The position numbers and the translations under genes were made by a program. This document shows positions 12,201 through 22,363 of a stretch of DNA of 64,000 nt, piece by piece. Numbering within the stretch: position 1 is the stretch's first letter; each line of letters begins with the position of its first letter. The stretch lies in contig NC_061063.1 of NCBI RefSeq assembly GCF_021917145.1, positions 10,186,763 to 10,250,762 of the forward strand. The letters are read 5' to 3'. The notes beneath the pieces are model-generated. The model made no database searches. It was not told the DNA's origin and worked only from the letters and a program-made list of their open reading frames with translations. The DNA is from Hypomesus transpacificus (taxonomy: Eukaryota; Chordata; Actinopteri; Osmeriformes; Osmeridae).

Positions 12201-13787
12201 GAGGACTACGATTACGTCCATCTGCAGGTACGGTCTCTCCCTGACCAAGTCATGTGACCGTCTCCCTGACCCAGTCATGTGACCGTCTCCCTGGTCTGTT
12301 CTACCCTGTCTGACTAGTGAGCGCCATGTTCAGCTCAGGAGACAGCAAGGGATTGGGGGCGTTTAAGAAAGCTACAGTAGTGAAGGTCGTGTCACTGGGA
12401 TTGACCCCTATGCTCATTTCCGATCAGAAAAGAACATTGCTATGTAGAACAGATGTTTTTCTATCTTAATCTGGCAAGCAGAGACAGCAGCAAAGGGTAT
12501 TGGAGCATATGTGTGTCACAACCTCATGCTGGTTTGGGGTCTGCAGGGGAAAGAGGACTTTGAGCGCCAGCAGAAGGCGCTCCTGGAGAAGGAGAACATC
12601 ACCCAGCAGAGCAGCAAATGCCAGCTGGGCCCAGACCAGGTGAGGACTACCAGCAACAAAAGCCCTTTAAAGATGTCTTCTGGTATTTGTCATGCTTTAT
12701 TGGACAGTTTTAAGGGAAGTGTGACAGGAAAGGTAGGGGGAGAGAGAGAGAGAGCCTACATGGAACGCACACTTACCTAGTGAGCTACCTAGTGTGTCAC
12801 ATGCTGTGACAGGAGGGCAGGAGGGAGACAGCTGGAGCACTATCAGACCAGCAGAGCCAGCCAGCCTACAAACCCCTAACCCAGGAACAACACAACTAGA
12901 TTATCCTCTTCACTCCTATAATCCCACTTCAATCATGTCCCTGGAAAGGGGTTCCTAAATAGACTCCTCTTGACATGAGGCCAGATAGGAAAATGTCCTG
13001 AGTTTCCTTTCACGTGTTTGAGAGATAAATCCCTCTCTCCCTCACCAGTTTAATAAATCCTAACCAATCGATGTGGATAGGATGGTGGAGTCAGGTGGCT
13101 GAGCAATTAGGGAATTGGGCTAGTAATCAGAAGGTTGCTGGTTCAATTCCCGGCCGTCACTAGGTCACTAATCTGAGAGGAACATGACTGATCGTCCTCT
13201 GTCACCTCTCCCAGATCAACCAGTTCAGGCAGCTGGAGCAGGAGGTGATCAAGCCTGTGGAGAACGACATCACCCAGTGGATCACCCAGCAGCAGTCCAC
13301 AGGCCCCTCCCCCCTGCCCTCTGACTCCTCCCCCCCAGCCTCTGACTCCTCCCCCTCCTCTCTTGGGGGCGGGGCCCATCTGTGTGGGCATGACCACCAG
13401 CTCTTGGCCTTCTACTCAGAGCAGTGCCAGCAGCACTTCATCACCCTCCTCAACGCCGTCGACGCTTTCTTCGCCTGTGTCTCCGCCGGCCAGCCACCCC
13501 GCATCTTCGTGGCCCACAGCAAGTTCGTCATCCTCAGCGCCCACAAACTGGTCTTCATCGGGGACACGCTGTCCAGGCAGGCGGCCACGCCCCAGGTGGC
13601 CAACCGGGTGATGAACTCCAGCAACGTACTGTGTGAGCTGCTGAAGACGGTGGTGGGCGCCACCAAGACGGCAGCTCTGCTGTACCCCAACACGGCGGCC
13701 GTCCAGGACATGGTGGACAGGGTCAGCAGCCTGTCACACCACGCACGGCTCTTCAAGCAGCAGCTGCTGCACATGGCTGCCTTCTGA
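3217..13787 (+). CDS. nedd9: Cas-family docking protein NEDD9 (CasL/HEF1), 5' exon missing
   Basis: Six coding exons, all phase 0: 3217-3612, 9114-9212, 9498-9911 (end could be 9908), 11067-12227, 12547-12639, 13215-13787 with stop TGA. About 911 residues are encoded here. The first exon opens with [10 protein letters not shown], so only a tiny ATG exon (MKYK in human) is missing, probably left of the window. Order of parts: SH3 domain ([17 protein letters not shown]), YQVP motifs, a substrate domain rich in YDVP/YDIP/YDLP, a serine-rich helical region ([13 protein letters not shown]), the Src-SH2 docking motif YDYVHL at the end of exon 11067-12227, then the C-terminal FAT-like domain ([19 protein letters not shown]). 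NEDD9 is favoured over BCAR1 by EFERQQK-like, PVEND and the LFKxxLLxMAxF ending. NEDD9 is a cytoplasmic scaffold at focal adhesions; FAK/Src phosphorylate its YxxP sites, which then bind Crk. It is longer than human NEDD9 (834 aa), partly through a coding repeat. Intron 3613-9113 is packed with minisatellites. Confidence 0.95.
3653..3790 (+). repeat. 27-bp minisatellite after the nedd9 SH3 exon
   Basis: Five copies built on GGGGAACACCAGGGCAGAG, then TCAGGGTA, starting about 40 bp after the donor at 3613. Confidence 0.95.
3838..4215 (+). repeat. GGCTGGTTGTCTGGA minisatellite
   Basis: About 20 units of 16-20 bp (GGATGGCTGGTTGTCT and variants). Confidence 0.95.
5329..5410 (+). promoter_or_regulatory. 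TATA box plus splice donor inside nedd9 intron
   Basis: TATAAAG (5329-5335) is followed about 75 bp later by GGAGCAG|GTAAGAGG. Together they could form an internal first exon splicing to 9114, which would skip the SH3 exon. Sequence pattern only. Confidence 0.25.
6085..6661 (+). repeat. G-rich 29-30-bp minisatellite
   Basis: About 19 units of GGGGGCCGGGTGAGAGAGGG plus GAGGGGGGT. The unit has several G-runs on the nedd9 sense strand and a donor-like GGTGAGA. Confidence 0.95.
6714..7300 (+). repeat. G-rich 23-bp minisatellite
   Basis: About 25 units of AGATAGAGGAGGGGGAGTGG plus GGG/GGT, directly after the previous array. Confidence 0.95.
8275..8325 (-). mobile_element. SINE 3' tail fragment
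   Basis: The minus strand reads GGATAAGAGCTTCTGCTAAA, then TGACTACATG, the tail shared by many teleost SINEs and L2-like LINEs. No head is seen. Confidence 0.6.
8441..8552. repeat. CT-rich direct repeats
   Basis: TCTCTCGCTCTCCAAACAGG occurs twice in CT-rich sequence, 66 bp apart. Confidence 0.85.
8945..9057 (-). mobile_element. Short tRNA-derived SINE
   Basis: The minus strand reads a tRNA-like head (TAGATGGTTAGAGTATTTGG; B box GGTTCAAATCC) followed at once by a LINE-like tail (CATCTGCTAAATAAATGTG). It lies in nedd9 intron 3613-9113, directly before exon 9114-9212. Confidence 0.75.
9543..9878 (+). repeat. Coding minisatellite, 7 perfect 48-bp copies in nedd9
   Basis: Seven tandem copies of a 48-bp unit, identical by eye, each encoding [17 protein letters not shown] diverged last unit ([10 protein letters not shown]) follows. 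The unit is a multiple of 3, so copy change keeps frame. Each copy adds one YDVP site, the consensus type for Crk SH2 binding after phosphorylation. Confidence 0.97.
10141..10397 (+). repeat. 44-bp minisatellite in nedd9 intron 9912-11066
   Basis: Six copies containing CACGTCTGTTAGCAGCATAG and CGTAAAGCATCTGGTCA. Before it, 9945-10015 repeats AGCATAGTTAGTAGC. 10400-11066 shows only AT-rich intron. Confidence 0.92.
13095..13172 (+). mobile_element. tRNA-derived SINE head, truncated
   Basis: A-box-like GTGGCTGAGCAATTAGGG and B box GGTTCAATTCC sit in the last nedd9 intron, 43 bp before the final exon. The cloverleaf is imperfect and there is no tail, so this is not a functional tRNA gene. Confidence 0.75.
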
Positions 13788-14489
13788 CCCTTCTGACAAG
13801 CTTTGGGTCGTGAGGAGGACATCTGGATCGGCTTTCTGGCTCTGCTGGGTCCTGCTTACTACATCCATGTGTATAATTCTAAATATATATTTTGCTCATT
13901 GTTGTTAATCTTAAAAAGTTCCCTTTTTTGCCGTTGTAAATACGTTTGTTCTTTCCGTTATGTAAATATTTGCTCTATTTTTGTGTTTCTTTTATATAAT
14001 TATGAAATGAATATATAGTTACACAGTAGCTGTGGCTTTTTAGGATAACATGGACTTATTTTCTTAACATTCCTGTTTAATATTAAGCACCTTATGAGTT
14101 GAGTTTTTTTTCATTTTCACCTTTGCCTTCTGCTGGACATGACGGTAGTTAAATGTCCCCTTCTTCTTAAGGGAGGGGAGCTCTTAACAGACAAGGACTG
14201 TTCTCTCTCAGATGACTGTGTGTTTATCCAGTGTGGTCAAAACAGCGCTGGAAGACTGGCGACAGCTTGTTTGCTCTGCAGTTGACCAAGCTGAACCTTG
14301 TTAAAGTCAGCAAGCGAATGCTTGGACGTGCACACCCCGCAGCGGCAGGTGCACCCACAAACACATCCCTGTCTTGTCTGGGTGGAGAGAGAAGGAGCAG
14401 GAACTGGAGGCCACATCACTGGCACAAACACTGACATGGAGTGACAAGCCTGATGTTCAAAACTTGCATTCAGAACAAGGTGTGGTTGG

Positions 14490-14495
14490 AATAAA
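14490..14495 (+). terminator. Possible nedd9 poly(A) signal
   Basis: AATAAA 703 bp after the nedd9 stop, followed by a GT-rich stretch (GGTGTGTCCAGTGG, then TTTGTGTTGTTG). Confidence 0.5.
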
Positions 14496-14724
14496 AGGTG
14501 TGTCCAGTGGATAGATGGAACAATGTTTGTGTTGTTGCATTCTTGCCAACAAAGGTACAAGTCTTGTTTGGTTACATGAATGAATGAATGATAACAACGT
14601 ATGTAACCGGTCTAAATCAGGATGTGGACATGACTACTGTATTCAGTTTAATCACCGACCGAATCGTCCTCCTCGATCATTATATGATCTCTTCTTCCTA
14701 TTTAATGAGGACCCTGAGCCTGTG

Positions 14725-15150
14725 GGGGGGGGACAGGTGGAGGGACGGGGGAGGGACAGGTGGAGGGACAGGGGGAGGGACAGGTGGAGGGACAGGGGGA
14801 GGGACAGGTGGAGGGACAGGGGGAGGGACAGGGGGAGGGGCAGGTGGAGGGACAGGTGGAGGGACAGGGGGAGGGACAAGGGGAGGGGCAGGTGGAGGGA
14901 CAGGTGGAGGGACAGGGGGAGGGACAGGTGGAGGGACAGGGGGAGGGACAGGTGGAGGGACAGGGGGAGAGACAGGTGGAGGGACAGGGGGAGGGACAGG
15001 TGGAGGGACAGGGGGAGGGACAGGGGGAGGGGCAGGTGGAGGGACAGGTGGAGGGACAGGGGGAGGGACAAGGGGAGGGGCAGGTGGAGGGACAGGTGGA
15101 GGGACAGGGGGAGGGGCAGGTGGAGGGACAGGTGGAGGGACAGGACGGAT
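14725..15150 (+). repeat. 12/24-bp GGAGGGACAGG minisatellite
   Basis: About 35 units of 12 bp (GGTGGAGGGACA / GGGGGAGGGACA) after the nedd9 3' end. Confidence 0.95.
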
Positions 15151-16487
15151 AAGGAGAGAGGCCCATGCTACATCACCACTCTTAGCATGCCAGCACAGCT
15201 AAAGACGACATCACGCATGTTCTCTCTTCTGACTGGTTTATCCTGATTGGATGTCAGAAGGCCGTGAGACTCCGAAACAGAGAGTGGCGGGAGAGCCTGT
15301 GCTCAGGGAAAGAGGAGAGAGCTGGGGAATGAATGAGCTGTTTCAGGAGTAGCACACCTGATAGACCCAGGACACCTGGGGCTGCAACAGCAGCAGCATC
15401 TGGTTCAGGGTCTGTGTGTGTCTGTAGAGGGGAAGCCCGCTAATGTGCTAATAAATACGCTGCTGTTTCACCCCCAAAACCCACACCAGTGTAACATTAA
15501 GCCTTAAAGCAGGGTCTATGTGTTTCTGTGTGTGTGTCTGGAAGGGGGATTGTGAAACACCAGTACATCCCCCCTGACACATTTATACCTGCTTTACGTT
15601 GAGGAACAGTCTGGTCCTTCCAGACGACTCTGCCCTAGTTATGTCCTGACCGATACAGGCTCTCTGGGCAGCCTCCAGTCTGTCTGCTGGTAGGAAACAC
15701 CAAATGGTAGGTTACAATCAACACATCTTTGATCAAGTACAGTTTGCAGTTTTTCAGCTGTACCTCAGGACCAACCCAAAAATGTGGATGGTTTCAGCTC
15801 AATACATGAAGTTTGAATAGAGATGCAGAGTCTATGTCATTTCCTGGGTTTACCACAATCATTTCCTGTGAAGTCTGTTCAGCCTCTGAAATTACAGCTT
15901 CTATATTCCTCTTCTGTAAAGTGGTGCAGATGTCTGACATGTACTCTGCCAGTTCAGAGGGGGAAGAGCCTTCATGTCAGAAACTAGGATTCACCCTTAA
16001 ATTGTATTCTCTTCACAGCGGTATGCTAATTTTCTACATATGTTGTACCACAATTGCATCTGGATGCATCTGTTTTGCACATCTTGTTGCTGCAAAGTTC
16101 CAGTAAACAGGGCCGACCACCTGTTTACCAAATAGCCTTTTTGTCGTTTTTAGAGGTAGAAGGAAGATGGGGGAAATGTGACTTTGCAGTCAAGGTTCTG
16201 TTTAGTCCGTTGTAAACTACAGGACATGCGATCAGTTTCAGTGTGCCAGGCTTCAAACAGCTCCAGGACAATATTAGGACAGTATTGCTCCCTAGTGTTC
16301 AGAGGCAATAGGTGCCAATACTTGTAATATTATTGTATTTTTTCTGTAACTACTGTAGAACGTGAGTGAAAAAATAAATCCTAACTACAGCCATACTTTA
16401 CTTCAAATAACAACACATGATCCAAAACCTTCTGAAGACACACTAATAAGAATAGTTAACTGGCCTTAGAGGGATTTAAATGTAGTG
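15151..16487. other. Intergenic, nedd9 to smim13
   Basis: No gene seen. Only short unconvincing frames, such as 15813-16106. Confidence 0.6.
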
Positions 16488-16565
16488 CCCCATTGAGTCA
16501 GCCAGTGCTAAATTATATTCGTCCACGAAGCCGACTATAATTTAACACTGGCGGACTCAATGGGG
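16488..16565. promoter_or_regulatory. 30-bp near-perfect inverted repeat beside a TATA box
   Basis: Arms 16488-16517 and 16536-16565 pair at 28 of 30 positions around an 18-nt loop, which itself contains TTCGT-CC-ACGAA. A TATA box (TATAAAT, 16584-16590) follows 19 bp later, and a 40-codon frame starts at ATG 16726. It could be a promoter element, a small palindromic mobile element or a hairpin RNA. No known miRNA was recognised. Confidence 0.6.
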
Positions 16566-16725
16566 AGTGGAGGGGGCAGCGTCTATAAATACATGAATAA
16601 TCCCTCATGCGTTTATCAGGTCAGAGAGCAGCCGCGTATTCTCCGGAGATAACATTTTGAGAGGAAACTGTTTAAACTGCTCGAAAGGAGGAACAGACCC
16701 ACGAGCACTACATTTAAATCCCGTT

Positions 16726-16848
16726 ATGGTCCAGGGCGAGGACCAGAGGTCGCAGCCATCTGCCACGCACCAGAAAATCCCCTCAATAGAAGAAGACTGT
16801 GCTGTTGTTCCTGGAAAGGGAGCACAAACACACCTGCCAGCACACTGA
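16726..16848 (+). other. Unrecognised 40-codon ORF after the TATA box
   Basis: The frame MVQGEDQRSQPSATHQKIPS ... ends at TGA, about 110 bp after the expected start site from the TATA box at 16584. No domain, repeat or signal peptide is seen. The region is not low-complexity, unlike most of the window. It could be a noncoding first exon or chance. Confidence 0.2.
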
Positions 16849-16849
16849 G

Positions 16850-18551
16850 ACAACATCCTCTCCCAAGAACCACATTCTATTTACCTGTAGTAAACTCCGT
16901 AAATAGAGGAGGCTCTTGCGCCCTGACCGGGACAGCAGCAGCAGACGTTCCCTGCCGCTCACACGAGACCCTCTGAGGCCTCAGGGCCGAGCCAGTCTTC
17001 TGCGGATCTGTGTGGACTGGATGCAAAGTCACTCTGCCGCCTGTTCACACCTCGTTCACCCCGCACACCTCGTTCACCCTGCATCTCAACGCCTGATTCT
17101 CAACAATTACCCAGATCCGAAACAGTCTGCAAAAGGTCATCAGAAACATATTGTGCATGGGTAGTGGGTCTATAGAATGTCCTTTTCACGATCTCTTTAA
17201 AACCATGACTCAATCACAACCAGCCTTTTTGATCTTGTGGAAAGTAACACCACCTCTTCATGTTTCACCTGAGAGACTGAATGTCTGAATCACTTCTTCT
17301 CAAAGGTGTGAACCTAATCAGAACAGCACACAGCAATGCCTTTTTAAGGAATATATTATAATATGTAAAATATACATATATATAATAATATATCAGGTCC
17401 ATTGCCAAAACCAAATCAGATTTGAGCTGTAACATGTCAAATGAACAGGATCACAGGTCTTAAACATTCAGGACTGTCATCTAGACAGGTCAGGGCCGGC
17501 CCAAGGCAGAAGCCAACTAAGCGGCTGCTTAGCGTGGCTACCAGAGGGCCCCCAGAGGAAATGAAATTACAGTTTAATGTATTATGTAAAAATATATATA
17601 TTCTTTTTTTTTTTCGGCAACTATAAGCGACTCCGAGGGGCCCCCAAATCAATTTAGCTTAAGGCCCCATAAAGGCTTGGGCCGGCCCTGAGACAGGTAC
17701 TAACCAAGGCACAGAGAGCAGACATCACAGATCATTCACTCTAGATAACACAATCAGCAACTCCAACTGACAATATGTTGAGGACTTTGTAATACAGAAC
17801 TCCTGACGGCCTCTGGGTCCTTTATATATGGGGTTTTCATTTCTGTAATTACCATGGCTGACCGCTCGGTCACATTATGTACAGTATTGTGACTACAATT
17901 GACACAAATATAATACAAATGTTCTTGCACTTTTGTTCTCACAAATAAAGTTGTGCGGACAACAGTCAATTGTCAGTTAGCTACATATTTTTTTATTCAG
18001 TTTCTCTTTTGACGATTTTCATCCACCGTTGAAATTCTGGATTTAGCCTCATATATAAGCCTGCTGTCCCTCTACAACAAATATCTGTCTTTATCTGAGT
18101 AGGCCCGGCTAAAAAACAAACATATTCATAGTCATATTAGTGCGCACACACGGAAACAGTCTTAGCAGTCTTAACAGTTCTTACTTAAGTGTGTTGGTGT
18201 GTGGAGTCACAGACCTCCAGGTGGCAGCAGCCAGACATCCACACACAGGCCCTCGACCAGCACAGGCCTTGACTATGCTGCTCACAACACAGATGGTGCA
18301 CAACAAAACACACAGTTATACTTGTACAAGTGGCATGAAGAACACCCCATGATTGAATGGCTTGTCCTTTAAACATCAGCAGCTTTGCTAAGCCTAGTCA
18401 GTTAAAAAGTGGTGCAGAGTAAGGGCAGTCAATAAGGTCCTTAGGTAGTGCAGTGTTCAACGGTGGATGCGACAGACATGATAGTAGGGGCGGGGGGCAT
18501 CCATGGATGGTTCCAAGTGGGTCGGCGTTAGGTGAACAGCAGGGTGAGGAG

Positions 18552-18555
<4 letters not shown>
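16850..18555. other. Intergenic / probable smim13 3'UTR
   Basis: smim13 transcripts would run leftward here. The region contains the 200-bp hAT MITE and an AT-rich patch at 17345-17395. No coding region seen. Confidence 0.5.
17491..17690. mobile_element. hAT-type MITE, 200 bp, with intact 8-bp TSD
   Basis: Terminal inverted repeats CAGGGCCGGCCCAAG / CTTGGGCCGGCCCTG (15 bp, perfect) are flanked by a perfect 8-bp target duplication AGACAGGT (17483-17490 and 17691-17698). It has no coding capacity. The 8-bp duplication and CAGGG ends indicate the hAT superfamily. Confidence 0.92.

Positions 18556-18588
<33 letters not shown>
18556..18588. repeat. Homopolymer (G)33 beside the smim13 stop
   Basis: Thirty-three consecutive G on the plus strand. 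In the smim13 mRNA this is poly(C) starting 2 nt after the TAG. Such a run can form G-quadruplex or i-motif DNA and is also a common sequencing or assembly error site, so the length is uncertain. Confidence 0.95.
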
Positions 18589-18589
<1 letters not shown>

Positions 18590-18590
<1 letters not shown>

Positions 18591-20266
18591 TACGTAGCGC
18601 TTTCAGGGCCAGTCCTGAGGCGAGCCGTCTTGGGTCGCTGGCGTGTGCCGGGGGCAGAGACGCGCTCAGTCCTGGCCTCGGAGGGCTGGGCCTCTGCCTG
18701 GGGAGAACTTGCATCGCCCACCAGCTCACGCAGGAACTTGAACTTTGACAGAAAGAGCTGCCAGACTACATACCAACCTAAAGGGTCAACATTGAGAGAC
18801 AAGAAAAGAGAGAGGGGGAGAGAGAGGGGAAGAGAGAGGGGGAGAGAGAGGGAAAGAGAGAGGGGGAGAGAGAGGGGGAGAGAGAGGGGAAGAGAGAGGG
18901 GGGAGAGAGAGGGGGAGAGAGAGGGGAGAGAGAGGGGGAGAGAGAGGGGGGAGAGAGGGGGGAGAGAGAGGGGAGAGAGAGGGGGAGAGAAAGGGGAGAG
19001 AAAGGGGAGAGAGAGGGGGAGAGAGAGGGGGAGAGACAAAAAAAGAGAGAGGGGGAGAGAGAGGGGAGAGCGAGGGGGAGAGAGAGGGGGAGAGACAAAA
19101 AAAGAGAGAGGGGGAGAGAGAGGGGAGAGAGAAACATGATTAGTTAACAATGTGAAAAGTGTATCATAGACAACTGTATCATAACCACAGACTGGGCAGC
19201 TGTCACTACAGCCAGGTTGATGTAGTGTGTGTGGTGTGAGAATCTTCAGCTAGAAAATCAACCTCTGTTGGAACTGCGCCCTTCTGGTCCATTATGACCT
19301 GCTGTACGCACTGTCTGTCACTTTGGATCAACGCATCTGCTAAATGAATCAAATGTAACATGTTTGTGAAATGTGGGTTTGAAGTCAGATGTGTTGAGAT
19401 GTGAGAGAAATCAAGGAATTCCTATGTGCTTATTTTAAGGCCTAACTACTGGTAACATCTGGTGTTTACATACTGGTTACACATAATAAAGATTACAGCA
19501 GGAACACATGAATAATACTGAATATTATCAGCAAATAATAGCTGATGTACTGATTGCAACTAACATAAGCACAGGAAATCCTTCAACTCTCCCACAGAAT
19601 GAAAATTTTGAATTTTGTCTCTGGCTCCTCCCTTTGTACTGGACGAAAATAGAGGCTGGTGTTGAAATACAAACCTGTGCTTATTACCAAGCTCTGACTA
19701 TGATGTTGGTCATTGGTACTACAGTACTACAGTAATCAGTTGATAGGGCTACGTCAGGCGCTACTGTTGATGTGTCCTAACCTGGATTGCGATGTTATAA
19801 TTTAAAAAAAGTACACACAACTCATCTAGGCCTCTAACGTTGCATTGCAGACTTGAGCTACAGGGAACCTCCGCGTAGTGGCATGTGGGCAACAAGCGGT
19901 CCCAGTTGTGTAACCTGGCAGTATCTTGCTATTTTTACGTTCATACACCAGGGAAGTAACTAACTGACATGGAAACTAATATATGATTGACTGCAAATGA
20001 ATGTTGCTTGTGAGTTAGGTACTAGTCCAACGGGGTCCTTCTTGTCGTTTACTTAGATGGCTACCTACATGCTACTCTCAGAATCGTATTAATTTCAGGA
20101 TTAGCTAGCCATCAAAATAGCTATTATCACGTCTTTAATCATATCAGCCACTAAAAGTAGCACGTTGTCAACATTATTCCTCGAACTTACCAAACAACAT
20201 GAAGAGCACTGCGCATACAAGAGTTGCCACAATGACCAGCACTGTGAGACCGACACTCTGCCACAT
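18590..20266 (-). CDS. smim13: Small integral membrane protein 13
   Basis: Two coding exons on the minus strand: 20266-20191 (ATG; 25 codons plus 1 nt; donor GTAAGT) and 18777-18590 (stop TAG at 18590-18592). The product is 87 aa (human 91). The N-terminus MWQSVGLTVLVIVATLVC is hydrophobic and continues across the junction as FMLFGWYVVW, one transmembrane segment at about residues 5-30. The cytoplasmic-type part LFLSKFKFLRELVGD is nearly the same as in mammals. The tail is Ser/Glu/Arg-rich. Function in the family is unknown. The gene is tail-to-tail with nedd9, as in mammals. The mRNA has a run of 33 C starting 2 nt after the stop, and the intron holds a GA-rich array. Confidence 0.94.
18795..19130. 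repeat. GA-rich array in smim13 intron
   Basis: GAGAGAGAGGGGGA and related 12-16-bp units; pure purine on the plus strand for about 330 bp except for two short ACAAAAAAAG interruptions. It lies just upstream of the smim13 exon 2 acceptor (18778). Confidence 0.95.
19240..19370 (+). mobile_element. SINE/LINE 3' tail fragment in smim13 intron
   Basis: The end CACTTTGGATCAACGCATCT, then GCTAAATGAATCAAATG, is the teleost L2/SINE tail. The upstream part is diverged. Confidence 0.6.
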
Positions 20267-22007
20267 TGTTTTCTTGATTTTGTTGCTTGCTGTTGGTTCC
20301 AAAGAAGCTAGGTAGCTAGTTAGCTACTAGCTTAGTTGAAGTTCTATTTTCTTGTTTGCAATTACCGCAAAAGTGGTTTGCAACGACCAAATCATGGACG
20401 GATTACCATATGTCTCACAAGATAAAGTATCACTCGTATCTACATAACTGCAGCATGAACAGTTCAGCTAGCTGGCAACATTACACTTGAACAGCTAGCT
20501 ACCTAGCTAGTGCTACAGCGACAACAACATCTGTCGGTGTCATGACATAGGTAATAGCTTCAATCTGAGGCTGCGTGCAGAGAAAGAGGAAAAGGAAAAG
20601 AGCAGCAATTGCTTCTGGGTACCGTAGTCGGTTATCCAAAATATTTTTTTCTAAAATACAAAACTTTTATTTAATAACTTTATTTGTTTTGCTCTTATTT
20701 TTATATCTGACATTTTGTAAACGGAACATTCACACAAACCAGTAAGTGTAACGCCTGGTCTCAGGACACAGAAAAACATTTTTCGGCAGATTTTTTTTGT
20801 CTAAAGGAGCTTTAAAATAGGCTATCGTTTGTACAAAAAAAAACGTCGTATGCGGTATAGAAATACATGTAGCCTATGCACCATAGAGCTTAATAGAGTT
20901 TGTAGACTCACCTGACAGACTAATGCCTGGTTGAAATGTGCACAATTGTGCACACACCTGAGGGGAATCATTTCCTTGAAGGCGTTAGACTCAATCTAGG
21001 AAATAGTTTTCCTTCAGGCGTGCAATTAACATTCTTCTCCAAAAACTCACCATATCTTGTTGAATCACACTCAATGGTAGAGATTTTTTGTGTTTGCATA
21101 GGTGTGTGGCGGTCTGCCCAGGTTTGGCGGTCTGCCCAGGTTTGGCAGTCTGCCCAGGTTTGGCGGTCTACACAGGTCTGTACTGGTGCTGTGAGTGTAC
21201 TGTTCATTTATGCAGGTAACATTTTGTAGGTATAACTTATGCCATAAACTGCTGACAGTTAGTTGTGTCCTACTGAACAAATGTTTTTGACAACATCAAT
21301 AAGAACTATTACATATTTTCCTTACCATCATAAACCAACACAATACTGTGGTTTTGCAGTATATTATTAAACAACACAACAGTGAAACATTTAGTAAAAA
21401 CTTAGGTTAGACACCACAACTCTACCACACAACCCAAACTGTATTTCTGCACTGACTAAGAAACAAGGCAACCTTTTACCTATTGTAGTACGTGTAGCTG
21501 TACTTCAAACCACATGTACTCACCACTAGACAAGTTGTTTAGAATTCCAACCTTGACGAAACCTTTTAAGTGCTTAAAACACATGTTTCATACTTTAATA
21601 AAGTTATAAATGAGCCCTTCTGACCCTCAGGGCTTTTACTGTGTCATACCTGACCAGGTAGTGAGCTTTGGAAAGGCACACAGTGCCAATTAAACACCAC
21701 ATTATTAAATATTTCAACAAGGACAACCTTGGTGACCTTTGCTAAGAATTTCAATAATACTAATGACCATAATTACACAACGTTTTCAATAAACATGTAG
21801 AAAAGGACACAATTTGCATCAACAATCCACTGCCACAGATTTTACATCTTCATTAAGGCAGTTTTTAAACTAGTTCCTGGTCCAAAAAAAGTTTGGCAAG
21901 AAGATTATTTTCAAATTCTGTCGTCTTTAAAGTAGTAATTCTTTCAACTGAAAGAAAGCTGGATTTCTGTAGTTCTCACGGACTCTGTTACAGCAAAAAG
22001 ACTGCAG
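20267..22007. other. smim13 promoter side and intergenic region
   Basis: No gene seen. It contains a short 19-bp array (21103-21180, GGTTTGGCGGTCTGCCCA). This is the junction of the 6p24-like and 1p34-like gene blocks. Confidence 0.6.
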
Positions 22008-22363
22008 GGAGAGGGTCTCAGCTGTTACAGGCCCTGAGACTGCAGGGAGAGGGTCTCAGCTGTTACAGGCCCTGAGACTGCAGGGAGAGGATCTCAGCTG
22101 TTACAGGCCCTGAGACTGCAGGGAGAGGGTCTCAGCTGTTACAGGCCCTGAGACTGCAGGGAGGGAGAGGGTCTCAGCTGTTACAGGCCCTGAGACTGCA
22201 GGGAGGGAGAGGGTCTCAGCTGTTACAGGCCCTGAGACTGCAGGGAGAGGATCTCAGCTGTTACAGGCCCTGAGACTGCAGGGAGAGGGTCTCAGCTGTT
22301 ACAGGCCCTGAGACTGCAGGGAGAGGGTCTCAGCTGTTACAGGCCCTGAGACTGCAGGGAGAG
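22008..22363 (-). repeat. Minisatellite derived from the zc3h12a 3' coding end
   Basis: Nine copies of a 38-bp unit (two are 42 bp with an extra GGGA). The rightmost copy is the real end of the coding sequence (...[11 protein letters not shown]). The other eight repeat the same codons and stop in the 3'UTR. Each unit contains CTCTCCCTGCAG, resembling a splice acceptor, and complementary TCTCAG/CTGAGA blocks that could form a short hairpin. Confidence 0.93.

Noticed and set aside
13095..13172. tRNA gene
   Set aside because: A and B boxes are present but the cloverleaf is imperfect and it fits a truncated SINE.
3217..13787. BCAR1 (p130Cas) identity
   Set aside because: SH3 and C-terminal residues, PVEND and the [12 protein letters not shown] ending fit NEDD9 better.
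14584..15246. WRDRGRD and TGGG repeat frames
   Set aside because: 12-bp array after the nedd9 3' end; open in several frames at once.
18590..19150. 186-aa minus-strand frame
   Set aside because: Only its last 62 codons are smim13 exon 2; the start lies in the intronic GA array.
22008..22363. CRISPR-like array
   Set aside because: Direct repeats without unique spacers in a vertebrate gene; it is a 3'UTR minisatellite.
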